Shown: piece after piece, positions 22,524-32,880 of the stretch | How positions within the stretch are numbered: the stretch's first letter is position 1 | How the letters are laid out: each line of letters starts with the position of its first letter | NCBI GenBank assembly: GCA_965116355.1 | Contig: OZ220679.1 | Location: forward strand, 496,001 to 560,000 | Length of the DNA stretch: 64,000 bases | DNA from: UBA1127 sp965116355 | Lineage (GTDB): Bacteria > Chloroflexota > Dehalococcoidia > Lucifugimonadales > UBA1127 | Direction of reading: 5' to 3' | Notes under the pieces: generated by a model | What the model was told of the DNA's origin: nothing | The model's input: the letters and a program-made list of their open reading frames with translations, nothing else | The model's database searches: none | Made by a program: the position numbers and the translations under genes

Positions 22524-24290
22524 TTACGCCGCGCACTCACCCTCGCCGCGCTCCACCTTGTAGAGGACGTCGCGGTTCCAGTCGATGTAGTAGTGAATGG
22601 TGTCGCGGCCGAGGGCCGGCACGGTGGACACGGGCTGCAGCAGTTCCTCGTACGAGGCCGCGCCGATGCGGTCCACGTAGTCGTTGAAGACCTCGCCGTC
22701 ATTCCGGTTCTCCACATAGTCGTCGACGATGAGCTTGATGGCCTCTTCGACGCGCTTGGAGGGCACCTTGACCCGCAGGTGGTGGCCGATGCGCACCGGC
22801 TTGATCTGGCTTCCGCCAATGTAGACCTCGTACGCGGGCACCTGGGCGTTGCCGCTCCTGATGGCCGCGCCGTGAAAGCCGATGTTGCCAAGGTGGTGCT
22901 GGCCGCAGCCGTCCGGGCATCCCGAGATGTTGATGCGGATGTTCCGCGCCAGCTCATCGTGGGACTTGTACTCGCTCAGGGCGTCCCACAGGTTGCCGGC
23001 TAGGCCCTGCGACGAGGTGATGCCCAGCGAGCAACTCTCGGTGCCGGGGCACGAGACGACGTCGCTGAGCTCGTTGGCGCCGGGCTCGGCCATGCCGACG
23101 GCGGCGAGCTTCTCGTACAGGACGTGAAGGGCGTTATTGGGCACCCACTGCAGCGTCATGTCCTGGCGCAACGTCATGCGGATGCTGCCGGCGAGATCGC
23201 GGGAGATGTCGGCGAGCTGGAAGAACTGCTCGTCGGTGACGTTGCCGAGGCGCAGCTTGATGAAGACCGCGCTGTAGCCGTCCTGCTTCTGCGCGATGAC
23301 GTTGCTGCCCAGCCAACGCTCGAAGGCGGGGTCGTCCGCCGGGAAGGGTGGGTAGTCGGCGGGGGGCGGCGGGACGACGGGCTCGTACTCGCCGGCCGAA
23401 AGCTCGTCCAGGTCATAGGTGACGTCGGCGAGCTCCTCTTCCATGACCTTCTCGACCATCTCGCGGAAGGCGTCGATACCGATGCGGTTGATGAGGACCT
23501 TGACGCGGGCCTTCATCTTGTTCTTGCGGAGCTCGTCCGCGGCGTTGAATACCCGCAGGCACGCCTCTGAGACCTTGAGAAAGTCCTCGACGGGCACAAA
23601 CTCGTAGAGCTCCTGGGCGATGAGCGGCTGGATGCTGGTTCCGCCGCCAACGACGATGCGGAAGCCCTTGCGCTCGACGCCGTCCACCTCGCGGATGACC
23701 GCGTGGAAGCCGATGTCGTGGATGGCAGTCATCACCCAGTCGTGGGTGCAGCCGGAAAAGGCCGTCTTCCACTTGCGGGGCATGTTGTTGGTGAAGTCGC
23801 GCCGCACGAAGTTGCGCACGTAGGCGACGGCGTACGGGCTGGGGTCAAAGACTTCCTCCGGGCAGACGCCGGTCAGTGGGCAGCTCGTGACGTTGCGGAC
23901 GGTGTTCCCGCACGCCTCGCGGCTGCCGAGGCCGGTCGAGCCGAGGGTCCGCATGACTTCCGCGGCGTCGCCCAGGTTGAGGAAGTGGTACTGCACGTTC
24001 TCGCGAGTGGTGATGTGGCCGCGCTTGAGCGGCGTGTAGTCGCGGGCGATGCGGCCGAGGCTCTCGAGCTGGTCAGGCGTCATGCGGCCGAGGGGCACCT
24101 TGACGCGCATCATCTGGTTGTCGGGCTGGCGCTGGCCGTACACGCCCTGGCGCAGCCGGAAGGCGCGGAACTCGGCCGCGTCGAGGTCACCCGAGCGGAA
24201 TCGCTTGGCCTCGTTGTCGAAATGGTCGATCTCTTCGGGAAGCACGGGGATGATGACGTTGGGCTTCCATCGATTGTCCGTGGTGGTCAT
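22524..24290 (-). CDS. Ferredoxin-dependent nitrite/sulfite reductase (siroheme, 4Fe-4S)
   Basis: 588 residues. Two ferredoxin-like half-domains begin QGVYGQRQPDNQMMRVKVP near 49-67 and YSAVFIKLRLGNVTDEQFF. Siroheme-site residues appear in REACGNTVRNVTSCPLTG. The cluster ligands are Cx5C in SCPGTESC and Cx3C in GCPDGCGQHH, the standard Cx5C-n-Cx3C set. It reduces nitrite or sulfite by six electrons in the cytosol, probably from ferredoxin. Nitrite versus sulfite cannot be decided by eye. The ATG at 24290 follows GAGGAGGG. A terminator-like hairpin separates it from its promoter, suggesting attenuation. Confidence 0.88.
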   Translation of the reverse strand: MTTTDNRWKPNVIIPVLPEEIDHFDNEAKRFRSGDLDAAEFRAFRLRQGVYGQRQPDNQMMRVKVPLGRMTPDQLESLGRIARDYTPLKRGHITTRENVQYHFLNLGDAAEVMRTLGSTGLGSREACGNTVRNVTSCPLTGVCPEEVFDPSPYAVAYVRNFVRRDFTNNMPRKWKTAFSGCTHDWVMTAIHDIGFHAVIREVDGVERKGFRIVVGGGTSIQPLIAQELYEFVPVEDFLKVSEACLRVFNAADELRKNKMKARVKVLINRIGIDAFREMVEKVMEEELADVTYDLDELSAGEYEPVVPPPPADYPPFPADDPAFERWLGSNVIAQKQDGYSAVFIKLRLGNVTDEQFFQLADISRDLAGSIRMTLRQDMTLQWVPNNALHVLYEKLAAVGMAEPGANELSDVVSCPGTESCSLGITSSQGLAGNLWDALSEYKSHDELARNIRINISGCPDGCGQHHLGNIGFHGAAIRSGNAQVPAYEVYIGGSQIKPVRIGHHLRVKVPSKRVEEAIKLIVDDYVENRNDGEVFNDYVDRIGAASYEELLQPVSTVPALGRDTIHYYIDWNRDVLYKVERGEGECAA

Positions 24291-24310
24291 GGTCCCTCCT
24301 CAATAGCCTC

Positions 24311-24348
24311 CAAAACAAAACCCCGCTCAGTTTCTTGGCGAGCGGGGT
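24311..24348 (-). promoter_or_regulatory. Intrinsic terminator inside the nir 5' leader (putative attenuator)
   Basis: On the minus strand, ACCCCGCTC (24348-24340) pairs with GAGCGGGGT (24328-24320) around an 11-base loop, then TTTGTTTTG follows. It lies 20 bases before the start codon and about 80 bases after the predicted transcription start. A competing GGCG/CGCC pairing (from 24355) would occlude the first arm. I do not recognise a known riboswitch class in the leader. Confidence 0.65.
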
Positions 24349-24429
24349 CGCGCCGGTCTCGTATCTCGGCTGCCCCTACGCTGGTCGACAGCAACAAATG
24401 TTGACTGGAATGGTCAGCATAATGCCGCT

Positions 24430-24458
24430 AGTCTATGGTTCCGTAGCTGGCGTGTCAA
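24430..24458 (-). promoter_or_regulatory. Sigma70-type promoter of the nitrite/sulfite reductase leader
   Basis: On the minus strand TTGACA (24458-24453), a 17-base spacer and TAGACT (24435-24430). Transcription should begin near 24423, giving a leader of about 130 bases. Confidence 0.6.
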
Positions 24459-24494
24459 GGGATGGCCAATTCGCGGGCAAGTGCTGCCAACAGC

Positions 24495-24500
24495 TATAAT
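24495..24500 (+). promoter_or_regulatory. Consensus -10 element upstream of the HemQ-like gene
   Basis: A perfect TATAAT, 28 bases before the ATG at 24529; no good -35 is visible at 16-18 bases, so an activator may be needed. It is divergent from the nir promoter, whose -35 lies 37 bases away. Confidence 0.45.
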
Positions 24501-24528
24501 GATAGCCGACATCGTATTGGAGGCCGGG

Positions 24529-25239
24529 ATGACCGAGGCACAGCCCGTGATGCGACGCCAGGTCGTGAAGTACAACTTCTACCAGGTTGACCCCGCATGG
24601 CGCCGCCTGTCCGACGCCGAGCGCGACGACCACCGCCGCGAGTTCTCCGCCATGGTGGGCGAATTCTCCGACCGCATCGAGGTGCGGACCTACTCGCTCG
24701 TGGGACTGCGTGGAGACGCCGACTTCCTGCTGTGGCTGCTCGGGTGGACGCTCGACGGCATGCAGGACTTCGCGTCGGCCGTGAACGGCACGGGCCTCGG
24801 AAAATACCTGCGGACGGCGCACTCGTACCTCTCGCTGACGCGGCCGTCGCCGTACATCGACGACCACGTGCACGCGGGGCAGGAGGGGCGCTCCAAGGCG
24901 ATCCGACCGCAGAGCCCCGACCACCCCTACCTCGTCGTCTATCCCTTCGTGAAGACGGCCGAGTGGTACCAGCTGCCGCTGGAGCGGCGGCAGGAGATGA
25001 TGAACCAGCACTTCGCCATCGGGCATAAGTACCCGGGCGTACGCAACAACACGACGTACTCCTTCGGCATCGACGACCAGGAGCACGTCGTTGCCTTCGA
25101 CGTGTCCAACATCGACGAGTTCCTGGACCTGCTCATGGAGCTGCGTGAAGCGGAGGCCCGGCCGTACACGGAGCGCGATACGCCGATCTTCACCTGCATC
25201 GCCCGGGAACTGGACGACATCCTGCGGGGGATCGGGTAA
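24529..25239 (+). CDS. hemQ: Chlorite dismutase family protein (HemQ-like)
   Basis: 236 residues. The end of the core reads YLVVYPFVKTAEWYQLPLER, then MMNQHFAIGHKYPGVRNNTTY and SFGIDDQEHVVAFDV, which match the HemQ/coproheme decarboxylase branch of the chlorite dismutase superfamily rather than true chlorite dismutase. HemQ decarboxylates coproheme III to heme b. The gene alone cannot prove that activity, since other family members lack a known role. The ATG at 24529 follows GGAGG. It overlaps the next small membrane gene as TAATG and is divergent from the siroheme reductase. Confidence 0.8.
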   Translation: MTEAQPVMRRQVVKYNFYQVDPAWRRLSDAERDDHRREFSAMVGEFSDRIEVRTYSLVGLRGDADFLLWLLGWTLDGMQDFASAVNGTGLGKYLRTAHSYLSLTRPSPYIDDHVHAGQEGRSKAIRPQSPDHPYLVVYPFVKTAEWYQLPLERRQEMMNQHFAIGHKYPGVRNNTTYSFGIDDQEHVVAFDVSNIDEFLDLLMELREAEARPYTERDTPIFTCIARELDDILRGIG

Positions 25240-25451
25240 TGGAGCCGGAGGACATCCTCAAGTACGCGCCGCGCTTCCTCCTGTCCCTCGGCGGAGCGCT
25301 GTTCGGGCTGGCCGTGCTCATCGCCCTCATCGCCGAGGGGCGGCCCGGCATCATCTACGTCATGGGCGGCGTCGGGCTGCTGATGATGGGTTTCGGGCTG
25401 ACGGTCTACTTCTTCACCGAGGGCGTTGCGGGCCGGCGAACAGGGGCATAG
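25239..25451 (+). CDS. Small two-helix membrane protein
   Basis: 70 residues with two hydrophobic helices (about 13-32 FLLSLGGALFGLAVLIALIA and 37-60 IIYVMGGVGLLMMGFGLTVYFF) and short charged ends. The start is coupled to hemQ through TAATG. No family recognised. Its place behind hemQ suggests a membrane partner, but this is only positional inference. Confidence 0.6.
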   Translation: MEPEDILKYAPRFLLSLGGALFGLAVLIALIAEGRPGIIYVMGGVGLLMMGFGLTVYFFTEGVAGRRTGA

Positions 25452-25479
25452 GCGCTCCTTTAGTCGCTCAGCGTTTTCC

Positions 25480-25509
25480 GTTCGTCCTGAGGGAAATCGA
25501 AGGGCGAAC
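25480..25509. repeat. Dispersed palindromic repeat, diverged copy
   Basis: GTTCGTCCTGAGGGAAATCG followed by AAGGGCGAAC. The outer GTTCG/CGAAC and CCT/AGG are complementary. It lies between the convergent small membrane gene and modC. Confidence 0.6.
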
Positions 25510-25517
25510 GAGCGCAC

Positions 25518-26609
25518 CTAGCCCAGCACGATGATGCTGCTGGACTTGAGGACGAGGCTCACCTCCGAGCCGGGCCGCAGCTCCAGTGACGCCGCCGCCT
25601 CCGGCGAGACCGCCGCGAGGATCGTCGCTCCGGCGTCTGCCGACACCAGCACGCTGTCCCCCACGCGGTCGAGGGCGGAGACCGTCGCGCGGAGGACGTT
25701 GCGCGCGCTCAGGCCGTGCGGCGGCTCGGCGGCGACCATGACGTCGGACGCGGGCACCGCGACGGCGATCTCCTCGCCCTTCCCCCGGTCGATTGCGGGC
25801 AGCCAGAGCGTGAATCCCGCAAATGACGCCTCCGTCAGGCCGCTCTCGGCGTGCCGGCCCACTACCCTTCCCTCCAGCAGCGTCTCCATGTGCGCGGGCT
25901 CCAGCAGCGGCAGCACGGGCTCCTGGTGCAGCACGCGCCTCGGCGCGTCGAGGGCGACCTGCCGGCCCCGGTCGAGCACCAGGGCCTGCTCCGCGATGGC
26001 CGTCACCTCCGAGAGCGCATGCGACACATAGACCATCGGGATTCCCGTTTGATTGTGGACGGCGCGCAGACGGCGCAGGATGCGTCCCCGCGACGGCATG
26101 TCGAGGGAGGCAAGGGGCTCGTCGAGGAGGAGCACTTCGGGCGACGCCGCAAGCGCGCGGGCAAGGGCCACGCGCTGTCGCTCCCCGCCAGACAGCGTGG
26201 CGGGCATGCGGTGCAGCAGCGGCTCGACCTCAAGGATCCGGACGAGGTCGTTGGGCTGCAGGTAACGCCGGTGCTTGGGGGTGTGGTTGTAGCCGTAAAG
26301 AATGTTCTCCCGCACGCGCAGATGGGGGAAGAGCAGCCCGTCCTGGTGCACGTAACCGACGCGCCGCTTCTCCGGCGGCCGGTTGACGGGCAGGAAGCGG
26401 TTTTCCTTCGAGAAGAGCGTGCGGTCCCAGAGGTGGAGCGTGCCGGAGTCCGGCCGCGTCGTGCCCGCGATGCAATTCAGGGTCGTGCTCTTGCCGCTTC
26501 CCGACGGCCCGAAGACGGCGGTGATGCCCGCGGTCAGCGAGGCATCGAGCTCCAGCGTGAAGTCCGGGTAGCTCTTGCGGAAGTGCAGCTCCAGAAATGG
26601 CTCGCCCAT
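25518..26609 (-). CDS. modC: Molybdate ABC transporter ATP-binding protein
   Basis: 363 residues. Walker A FGPSGSGKSTTLNCIAG near 33-49, Q-loop GYVHQDGLLFPHL, signature LSGGERQRVALARAL, Walker B EVLLLDEPLASLD, H-loop YVSHALSEV. The C-terminal 70 residues are a TOBE domain (LSARNVLRATVSALDRVGDS), typical of ModC. It energises the importer formed with ModB, two bases upstream, and ModA. Minus-strand order modA-modB-modC. Molybdate would supply molybdopterin enzymes; a MobA-like gene end lies at the window's left edge. Confidence 0.92.
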   Translation of the reverse strand: MGEPFLELHFRKSYPDFTLELDASLTAGITAVFGPSGSGKSTTLNCIAGTTRPDSGTLHLWDRTLFSKENRFLPVNRPPEKRRVGYVHQDGLLFPHLRVRENILYGYNHTPKHRRYLQPNDLVRILEVEPLLHRMPATLSGGERQRVALARALAASPEVLLLDEPLASLDMPSRGRILRRLRAVHNQTGIPMVYVSHALSEVTAIAEQALVLDRGRQVALDAPRRVLHQEPVLPLLEPAHMETLLEGRVVGRHAESGLTEASFAGFTLWLPAIDRGKGEEIAVAVPASDVMVAAEPPHGLSARNVLRATVSALDRVGDSVLVSADAGATILAAVSPEAAASLELRPGSEVSLVLKSSSIIVLG

Positions 26610-26611
26610 GG

Positions 26612-27280
26612 CTACACCGCCGCCTTTCTCAGCAGCCAGCGGTGGACGAGCAGCGCGGCCAGCGCCAGCGCCAGGGAGAAGACGATGAAGCGCACGGCCG
26701 CGTCGTCATTGCCGGTCTGCAGGTTGGTGTAGATGGCCAATGGCAGAGTCTGCGTCGAGCCGGGGATGTTGCCCGCGACGACAATGGTCGCGCCGAACTC
26801 GCCGAGACCGCGGGCGAAGGCAAGCAGCGTACCCGCCGTGATGCCGCGGAAGGCGAGGGGCACGGTGACGCCGGTGAAGACCTTCCACCGGCTCGCTCCG
26901 AGAGTGCGCGCGGCGGTCTCGAGTCGCGGGTCGACGCCGGCCATCGCGACCTCCATCGAGCGCACCATGAGCGGCAGCGCGACGAGGCCTGCGGCCATCG
27001 CGGCGGCGAACCACGTGAAGAGCAGCTCGACGTCGAGGCTCTCCTGCAGTCCCGCCAGCGGGCCGTTGCGCCCGAGGAAGAGGAGCAGCGCGTAGCCGGT
27101 CACGACGGGCGGGAGGACTAGAGGGAAGGACACGAGCGTGTCCAGCACCACCTTGCCGCGCATGGCGGTCTTCGCCAGCGCCCACGCCACCGCAAGCCCG
27201 ATAGGCAGGCCGAGGAGCGTGCCAACCAGGGCAACGCGCACCGAGAGGAAGAGGACGGAATACTCTTCAGGCGTTGGCAA
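26612..27280 (-). CDS. modB: Molybdate ABC transporter permease
   Basis: 222 residues (TTG at 27280) with five or so membrane helices. The EAA-type loop is ETAARTLGASRWKVFTGVTVPLA, where ASRW plus G at the expected spacing contacts ModC. PLVLPPVVTGYALLLFLG is the ModB-typical segment. A GTG at 27310 in frame would extend it by ten residues but no ribosome site precedes it; MPTPEEYSVLFLSVRVALVG looks like the genuine N-terminus. Forms the membrane channel of the molybdate importer. Confidence 0.9.
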   Translation of the reverse strand: MPTPEEYSVLFLSVRVALVGTLLGLPIGLAVAWALAKTAMRGKVVLDTLVSFPLVLPPVVTGYALLLFLGRNGPLAGLQESLDVELLFTWFAAAMAAGLVALPLMVRSMEVAMAGVDPRLETAARTLGASRWKVFTGVTVPLAFRGITAGTLLAFARGLGEFGATIVVAGNIPGSTQTLPLAIYTNLQTGNDDAAVRFIVFSLALALAALLVHRWLLRKAAV

Positions 27281-27367
27281 TACGAGACACCCTTTCGCCA
27301 GGGGATGCACAAATGGTAGCGGGTGCGGATGTCCGTGCCAAGGCGCGAGGCCGGAGGCGCGAGGCTC

Positions 27368-28195
27368 CTACGGTGACGAAGACGCTCCGTTCGGGGCGGG
27401 CCGGAACCCCTCGGCCCGGAAGGGGGCTTGCGCCTCTTCTGTCCGCAGGAACTCAAGGAATGCGGCCGCGCCGTCGGGGTTGTCAGCGCCGGCGAGGGCC
27501 GCGGCCGGGTAGCGCACTGGCGCGTGGCTGCCGTCGGGGAAGCGCCAGACCACGCGCACGTCCGGCACCCCCAGCGCGTCGGAGGAGTAGACGATGGCCG
27601 CGTCGGCGGTGCCCGAGGTTATGTACATGAGCGCAGTCCGTACGCTCGCGCCAAGGAGCCGCTTGGGCAGCAGACTTTCCCAGAGCCCCAGCCCCTCCAG
27701 CGCCTCCTGCGTATACACGCCCGAGGGGGCGAGAGCCGGGTCGCCCATCGAGAAACGGGAGACGTCGTCGCGCAGCAGGTCCTCGGGATGCGCGATCTCG
27801 TCCTCCATTTCGACCGGCACGGCGAGCACGAGCGAGTTGCCGACGAGGTCGAATCGGGTGCGCGTGGCGACCAGGCCCTCGGTCTCAAGAAGGTCCATCG
27901 GGCCGGGGCCCGCTGCGATAAAGACGTCGACGGGTGCGCCTCTGCGAATTACCTGAGCCAGGAACGTGGACCCACCGAAGCTGAAGCGCACGTCGACGCC
28001 CGTCTGCCGCTCGAACGGCTCTTCCAGTGGGCGAAGGGCGTCGGCGAGGCTCGCGGCAGCAAAGACGGTGATCGTGGGGCGGTCACTGCCGCAGCCCGCG
28101 GCGGCAACCGCGAGGGCCACGGTGACGGCGAGAAAGGTCGCGAGGAGCCGGGGGTGTGTTCGCAAGGGTGCGCCTTTCGGTTGGAGTGAGCCCAT
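27368..28195 (-). CDS. modA: Molybdate ABC transporter substrate-binding lipoprotein
   Basis: 275 residues. The signal segment THPRLLATFLAVTVALAV ends in a lipobox AAGC, so it is a membrane-anchored lipoprotein outside the cytoplasmic membrane. The mature part starts PTITVFAAASLADALRPLEE, the ModA hallmark, with FSFGGSTFLAQVIRRGAPVD and VYSSDALG. Serine and other oxyanion contacts lie in AAASL and GGST. An alternative TTG at 28165 would give a shorter, more usual signal peptide. No ModE-like regulator is in the window; I see no recognisable molybdenum-cofactor riboswitch upstream. Confidence 0.88.
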   Translation of the reverse strand: MGSLQPKGAPLRTHPRLLATFLAVTVALAVAAAGCGSDRPTITVFAAASLADALRPLEEPFERQTGVDVRFSFGGSTFLAQVIRRGAPVDVFIAAGPGPMDLLETEGLVATRTRFDLVGNSLVLAVPVEMEDEIAHPEDLLRDDVSRFSMGDPALAPSGVYTQEALEGLGLWESLLPKRLLGASVRTALMYITSGTADAAIVYSSDALGVPDVRVVWRFPDGSHAPVRYPAAALAGADNPDGAAAFLEFLRTEEAQAPFRAEGFRPAPNGASSSP

Positions 28196-28334
28196 GCTAG
28201 CACACGACACTTTCGTGAGGTCGCCACAGGGGGACTGACGCACTGTCACGGGTCCGTTTCGGGAGTGCCTCATGTCCGCTAGGGTACCTGTATGAGCAGC
28301 GTTGCCGGGACTCTCGGAAACCACATGCTCACCG

Positions 28335-28373
28335 CGACGGGAAACGGTGTTTTCGTTGACGTGGTTCCCGTCG
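28335..28373. repeat. Inverted repeat in the modA-acnA intergenic region
   Basis: CGACGGGAA (28335-28343) and TTCCCGTCG (28365-28373), a perfect 9-bp pair with a 21-base loop, about 140 bases upstream of modA. It could be an operator or a leader hairpin for the divergent mod operon. No gene is visible between 28196 and 28694. Confidence 0.6.
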
Positions 28374-28503
28374 GACGGGAATGCGCGCCGCCGGTATGCC
28401 GGGAGGAAGGCGCGACGGACAAAAACGCAAAATCAATTCAATTCGTATCTGAGCGGTGACGCTACAGCTATAAGATTGTTTCAAATCAATTCGCCGCCAT
28501 AGC

Positions 28504-28546
28504 TTGCCAGGAGGCAATTGTTTGGGGCGAAGACCGCCCAAACAAA
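28504..28546. other. Two tandem hairpins upstream of acnA
   Basis: TTGCC-AGGA-GGCAA (28504-28517) is directly followed by a second hairpin whose arms TTGTTTGGGGC and GCCCAAACAA differ by one bulged G (28518-28545). The first stem runs into TTGTTT, which is terminator-like. They sit about 150 bases upstream of acnA. Confidence 0.55.
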
Positions 28547-28624
28547 CCAAAACAATCGAAACTAACTTTTCGTTCGATGTCTCCATTTGGAATCCCGCAG
28601 GACCGCTGCAGGGCGGGCAGGCCC

Positions 28625-28652
28625 CTGACTGTAGCTCCTCGTGTGGTATAGT
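28625..28652 (+). promoter_or_regulatory. Putative acnA promoter
   Basis: CTGACT (28625-28630), a 16-base spacer and TATAGT (28647-28652) preceded by TGG, an extended -10. The predicted transcript starts near 28659, 36 bases before the ATG. Confidence 0.5.
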
Positions 28653-28694
28653 GCTGGTGTCCCGGAACTACCCCGTACAAGGAGAATGCCCGCA

Positions 28695-31394
<2,700 letters not shown>

Positions 31395-31418
31395 CGGGCC
31401 CAATCCGCAAGCAAAGCA

Positions 31419-31450
31419 GAAGCCCCGCCGTCAAACGGCGGGGCTTCGCT
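31419..31450. terminator. Bidirectional intrinsic terminator
   Basis: GAAGCCCCGCCG (31419-31430) pairs perfectly with CGGCGGGGCTTC (31436-31447) around a 5-base loop, between the convergent acnA and ferredoxin genes. Confidence 0.85.
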
Positions 31451-31469
31451 CAAGTTCTTGGGAAGGGGA

Positions 31470-31769
31470 CTACTCGCCGATGTTACGGGGGGCGTTCTGG
31501 GTCGCCGTGCGGAGCTCGTCCATGTCCTTGCCCTCGAAGTAGACGGCGTTGATTTCGATGTAGGCCTCCTCGTCCGCGGGGACCTGGTCCTCGGCAAAGA
31601 TGGCAGTGACGGGGCAGACCGGCTCGCAAGCGGCGCAGTCAATGCACTCATCGGGAGCGATGTACATCTGGTTGTCGTCGGCGGTCGTATAGATGCAGTC
31701 GACGGGACAGACGTCAATGCAGGCGCCGTCCTTGACGCCGACACACGGAGAGACGATCACGTAGGTCAT
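31470..31769 (-). CDS. 7Fe ferredoxin (3Fe-4S/4Fe-4S), paralogue 1
   Basis: 99 residues. C9-x7-C17-x3-C21-x3-C25 in CVGVKDGACIDVCPVDC and CxxCxxCxxxCP in CIDCAACEPVCP give the seven-iron arrangement, with the long acidic C-terminal tail of FdxA-type ferredoxins. A soluble low-potential electron carrier, plausible partner of KorAB and the siroheme reductase. An extended -10 (TGCTACACT) precedes it on the minus strand. A close paralogue lies just upstream. Confidence 0.9.
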   Translation of the reverse strand: MTYVIVSPCVGVKDGACIDVCPVDCIYTTADDNQMYIAPDECIDCAACEPVCPVTAIFAEDQVPADEEAYIEINAVYFEGKDMDELRTATQNAPRNIGE

Positions 31770-31877
31770 GGCTTGGGAATCCCCCTTTCGGCACTCTCTG
31801 TTTTGGGCGCCAGCCTGGAAGAAGCAAACGGGACTGGCGCGTACTCAGTGTAGCACAGCGCAACCGCGCGCCGCTTG

Positions 31878-32174
31878 CTATCCAATGTTCCTCTTTGCGG
31901 TCTTGGTGGCCTGCTTGAGATAGGCCATGTCCTTGCCCTCGAAGTAGTCGCGGTTCAGGTCAAGGAAGTGCTGCTGGTCCGCCGGAATCCGGTCCTCCAG
32001 GAAGATTGCGTTGACCGGGCAGGCCGGCACACAGGCGCCGCAGTCGATGCACTCGTCGGGGGCAATGAACATCTGGTTGTCGTCGTCCGTGGTGTAGATG
32101 CAGTCCACCGGGCAGACGTCGATGCAGCTGCCTTCCTTCAAACCGATGCAGGGAGTGACAATCACGTGAGTCAT
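31878..32174 (-). CDS. 7Fe ferredoxin (3Fe-4S/4Fe-4S), paralogue 2
   Basis: 98 residues, clearly homologous to the neighbour along its whole length (shared CIDVCPVDCIYTT, DDNQM, IAPDECIDC, YFEGKDM). Cluster spacing is the same, with CIDCGACVPACP for the second cluster. The tail is more basic (KQATKTAKRNIG against RTATQNAPRNIGE), which may tune partner choice. ATG with GGAGG upstream. The two genes are 108 bases apart, with a separate promoter-like element for the downstream copy. Confidence 0.9.
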   Translation of the reverse strand: MTHVIVTPCIGLKEGSCIDVCPVDCIYTTDDDNQMFIAPDECIDCGACVPACPVNAIFLEDRIPADQQHFLDLNRDYFEGKDMAYLKQATKTAKRNIG

Positions 32175-32275
32175 CGCCAGCGGGCCTCCTCATTGCGGAA
32201 ATGTCTTTATGTGCGCCCCTGCGCGGAACCAACGGCGATTGTACCACAGGCGGTTCGCCGGTGGGAGTAGCCCAA

Positions 32276-32716
32276 CTAGAGGTTGATGCCGTAGTTGCGC
32301 TTCAGCACCGTCAAGTTCACGAAGGTCTCCGTTCGCCGCACGCCGGGGATGGTGCCTACCTCCGACTTCAGGAAATTGCCCAGGTCCTCCGAGGAGGGCA
32401 GCGTAACCCAGGAGAAGATGTCGAACGAGCCGGTGGTGACGGAGACCCAGGCGCTCTCCCGGAGCGCCGCGAGCTGCCGGGCGACAGAGTCGATCTTGTC
32501 CGGGTCGACCTGGATGCCGACGAGGGCCTCCGTGTTGTAGCCGAGGACCTCCGGGTCCGGCAGGGCGACGACCTTGATGACGCCGTCCTGAAGCAGGGAC
32601 TGCAGACGCCTTCTGACGGTGCCCTCGCTGACGCCGACGTCGCGGGCTATGCGGGCGTTGCTGGCCCGTCCGTTCTCCTGGAGGATCCGAATGATTTTGC
32701 GGTCGAGTTCATCCAT
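32276..32716 (-). CDS. Lrp/AsnC family transcriptional regulator
   Basis: 146 residues. N-terminal helix-turn-helix: MDELDRKIIRILQENGRASN then ARIARDVGVSEGTVRRRLQS. The C-terminal RAM (effector-binding, oligomerisation) domain starts near VALPDPEVLGYNTEALVGI and ends VLKRNYGINL. Lrp/AsnC proteins sense amino acids or other small ligands; the ligand here is unknown. I take ATG at 32716 because an upstream in-frame ATG at 32746 lies before the predicted transcription start. Repeated GGATG units around the promoter suggest autoregulation. Confidence 0.9.
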   Translation of the reverse strand: MDELDRKIIRILQENGRASNARIARDVGVSEGTVRRRLQSLLQDGVIKVVALPDPEVLGYNTEALVGIQVDPDKIDSVARQLAALRESAWVSVTTGSFDIFSWVTLPSSEDLGNFLKSEVGTIPGVRRTETFVNLTVLKRNYGINL

Positions 32717-32738
32717 GCGGGATTGCCCCTGAATTAAA

Positions 32739-32803
32739 GGATGCATCCATCGTACGAAGCTGTGACGAAATCTGTCAAACGATGGATGTTACAGGGATGT
32801 TAC
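32739..32803. promoter_or_regulatory. Promoter and GGATG-repeat operator of the Lrp gene
   Basis: On the minus strand TTGACA (32778-32773), an 18-base spacer and TACGAT (32754-32749). It is framed by the inverted pair CATCCATCG (32744-32752) and CGATGGATG (32780-32788). The palindrome GGATGCATCC lies at 32739-32748, and GGATGTTAC is repeated directly at 32784 and 32795, 11 bases apart. The spacing suits an oligomeric Lrp-type protein. Confidence 0.6.
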
Positions 32804-32880
32804 GATTCGGAAACAGGGTACAAGGCAGCGCGAATTCTCCGAAATGCTCCGCGCAAAACCTTTTGCGCGGCGGCGGGAGG

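Noticed and set aside
24291..24423. SAM-I type riboswitch in the nir leader
   Set aside because: The conserved core sequences of the S-box class are not present; only a terminator-like hairpin is clear.
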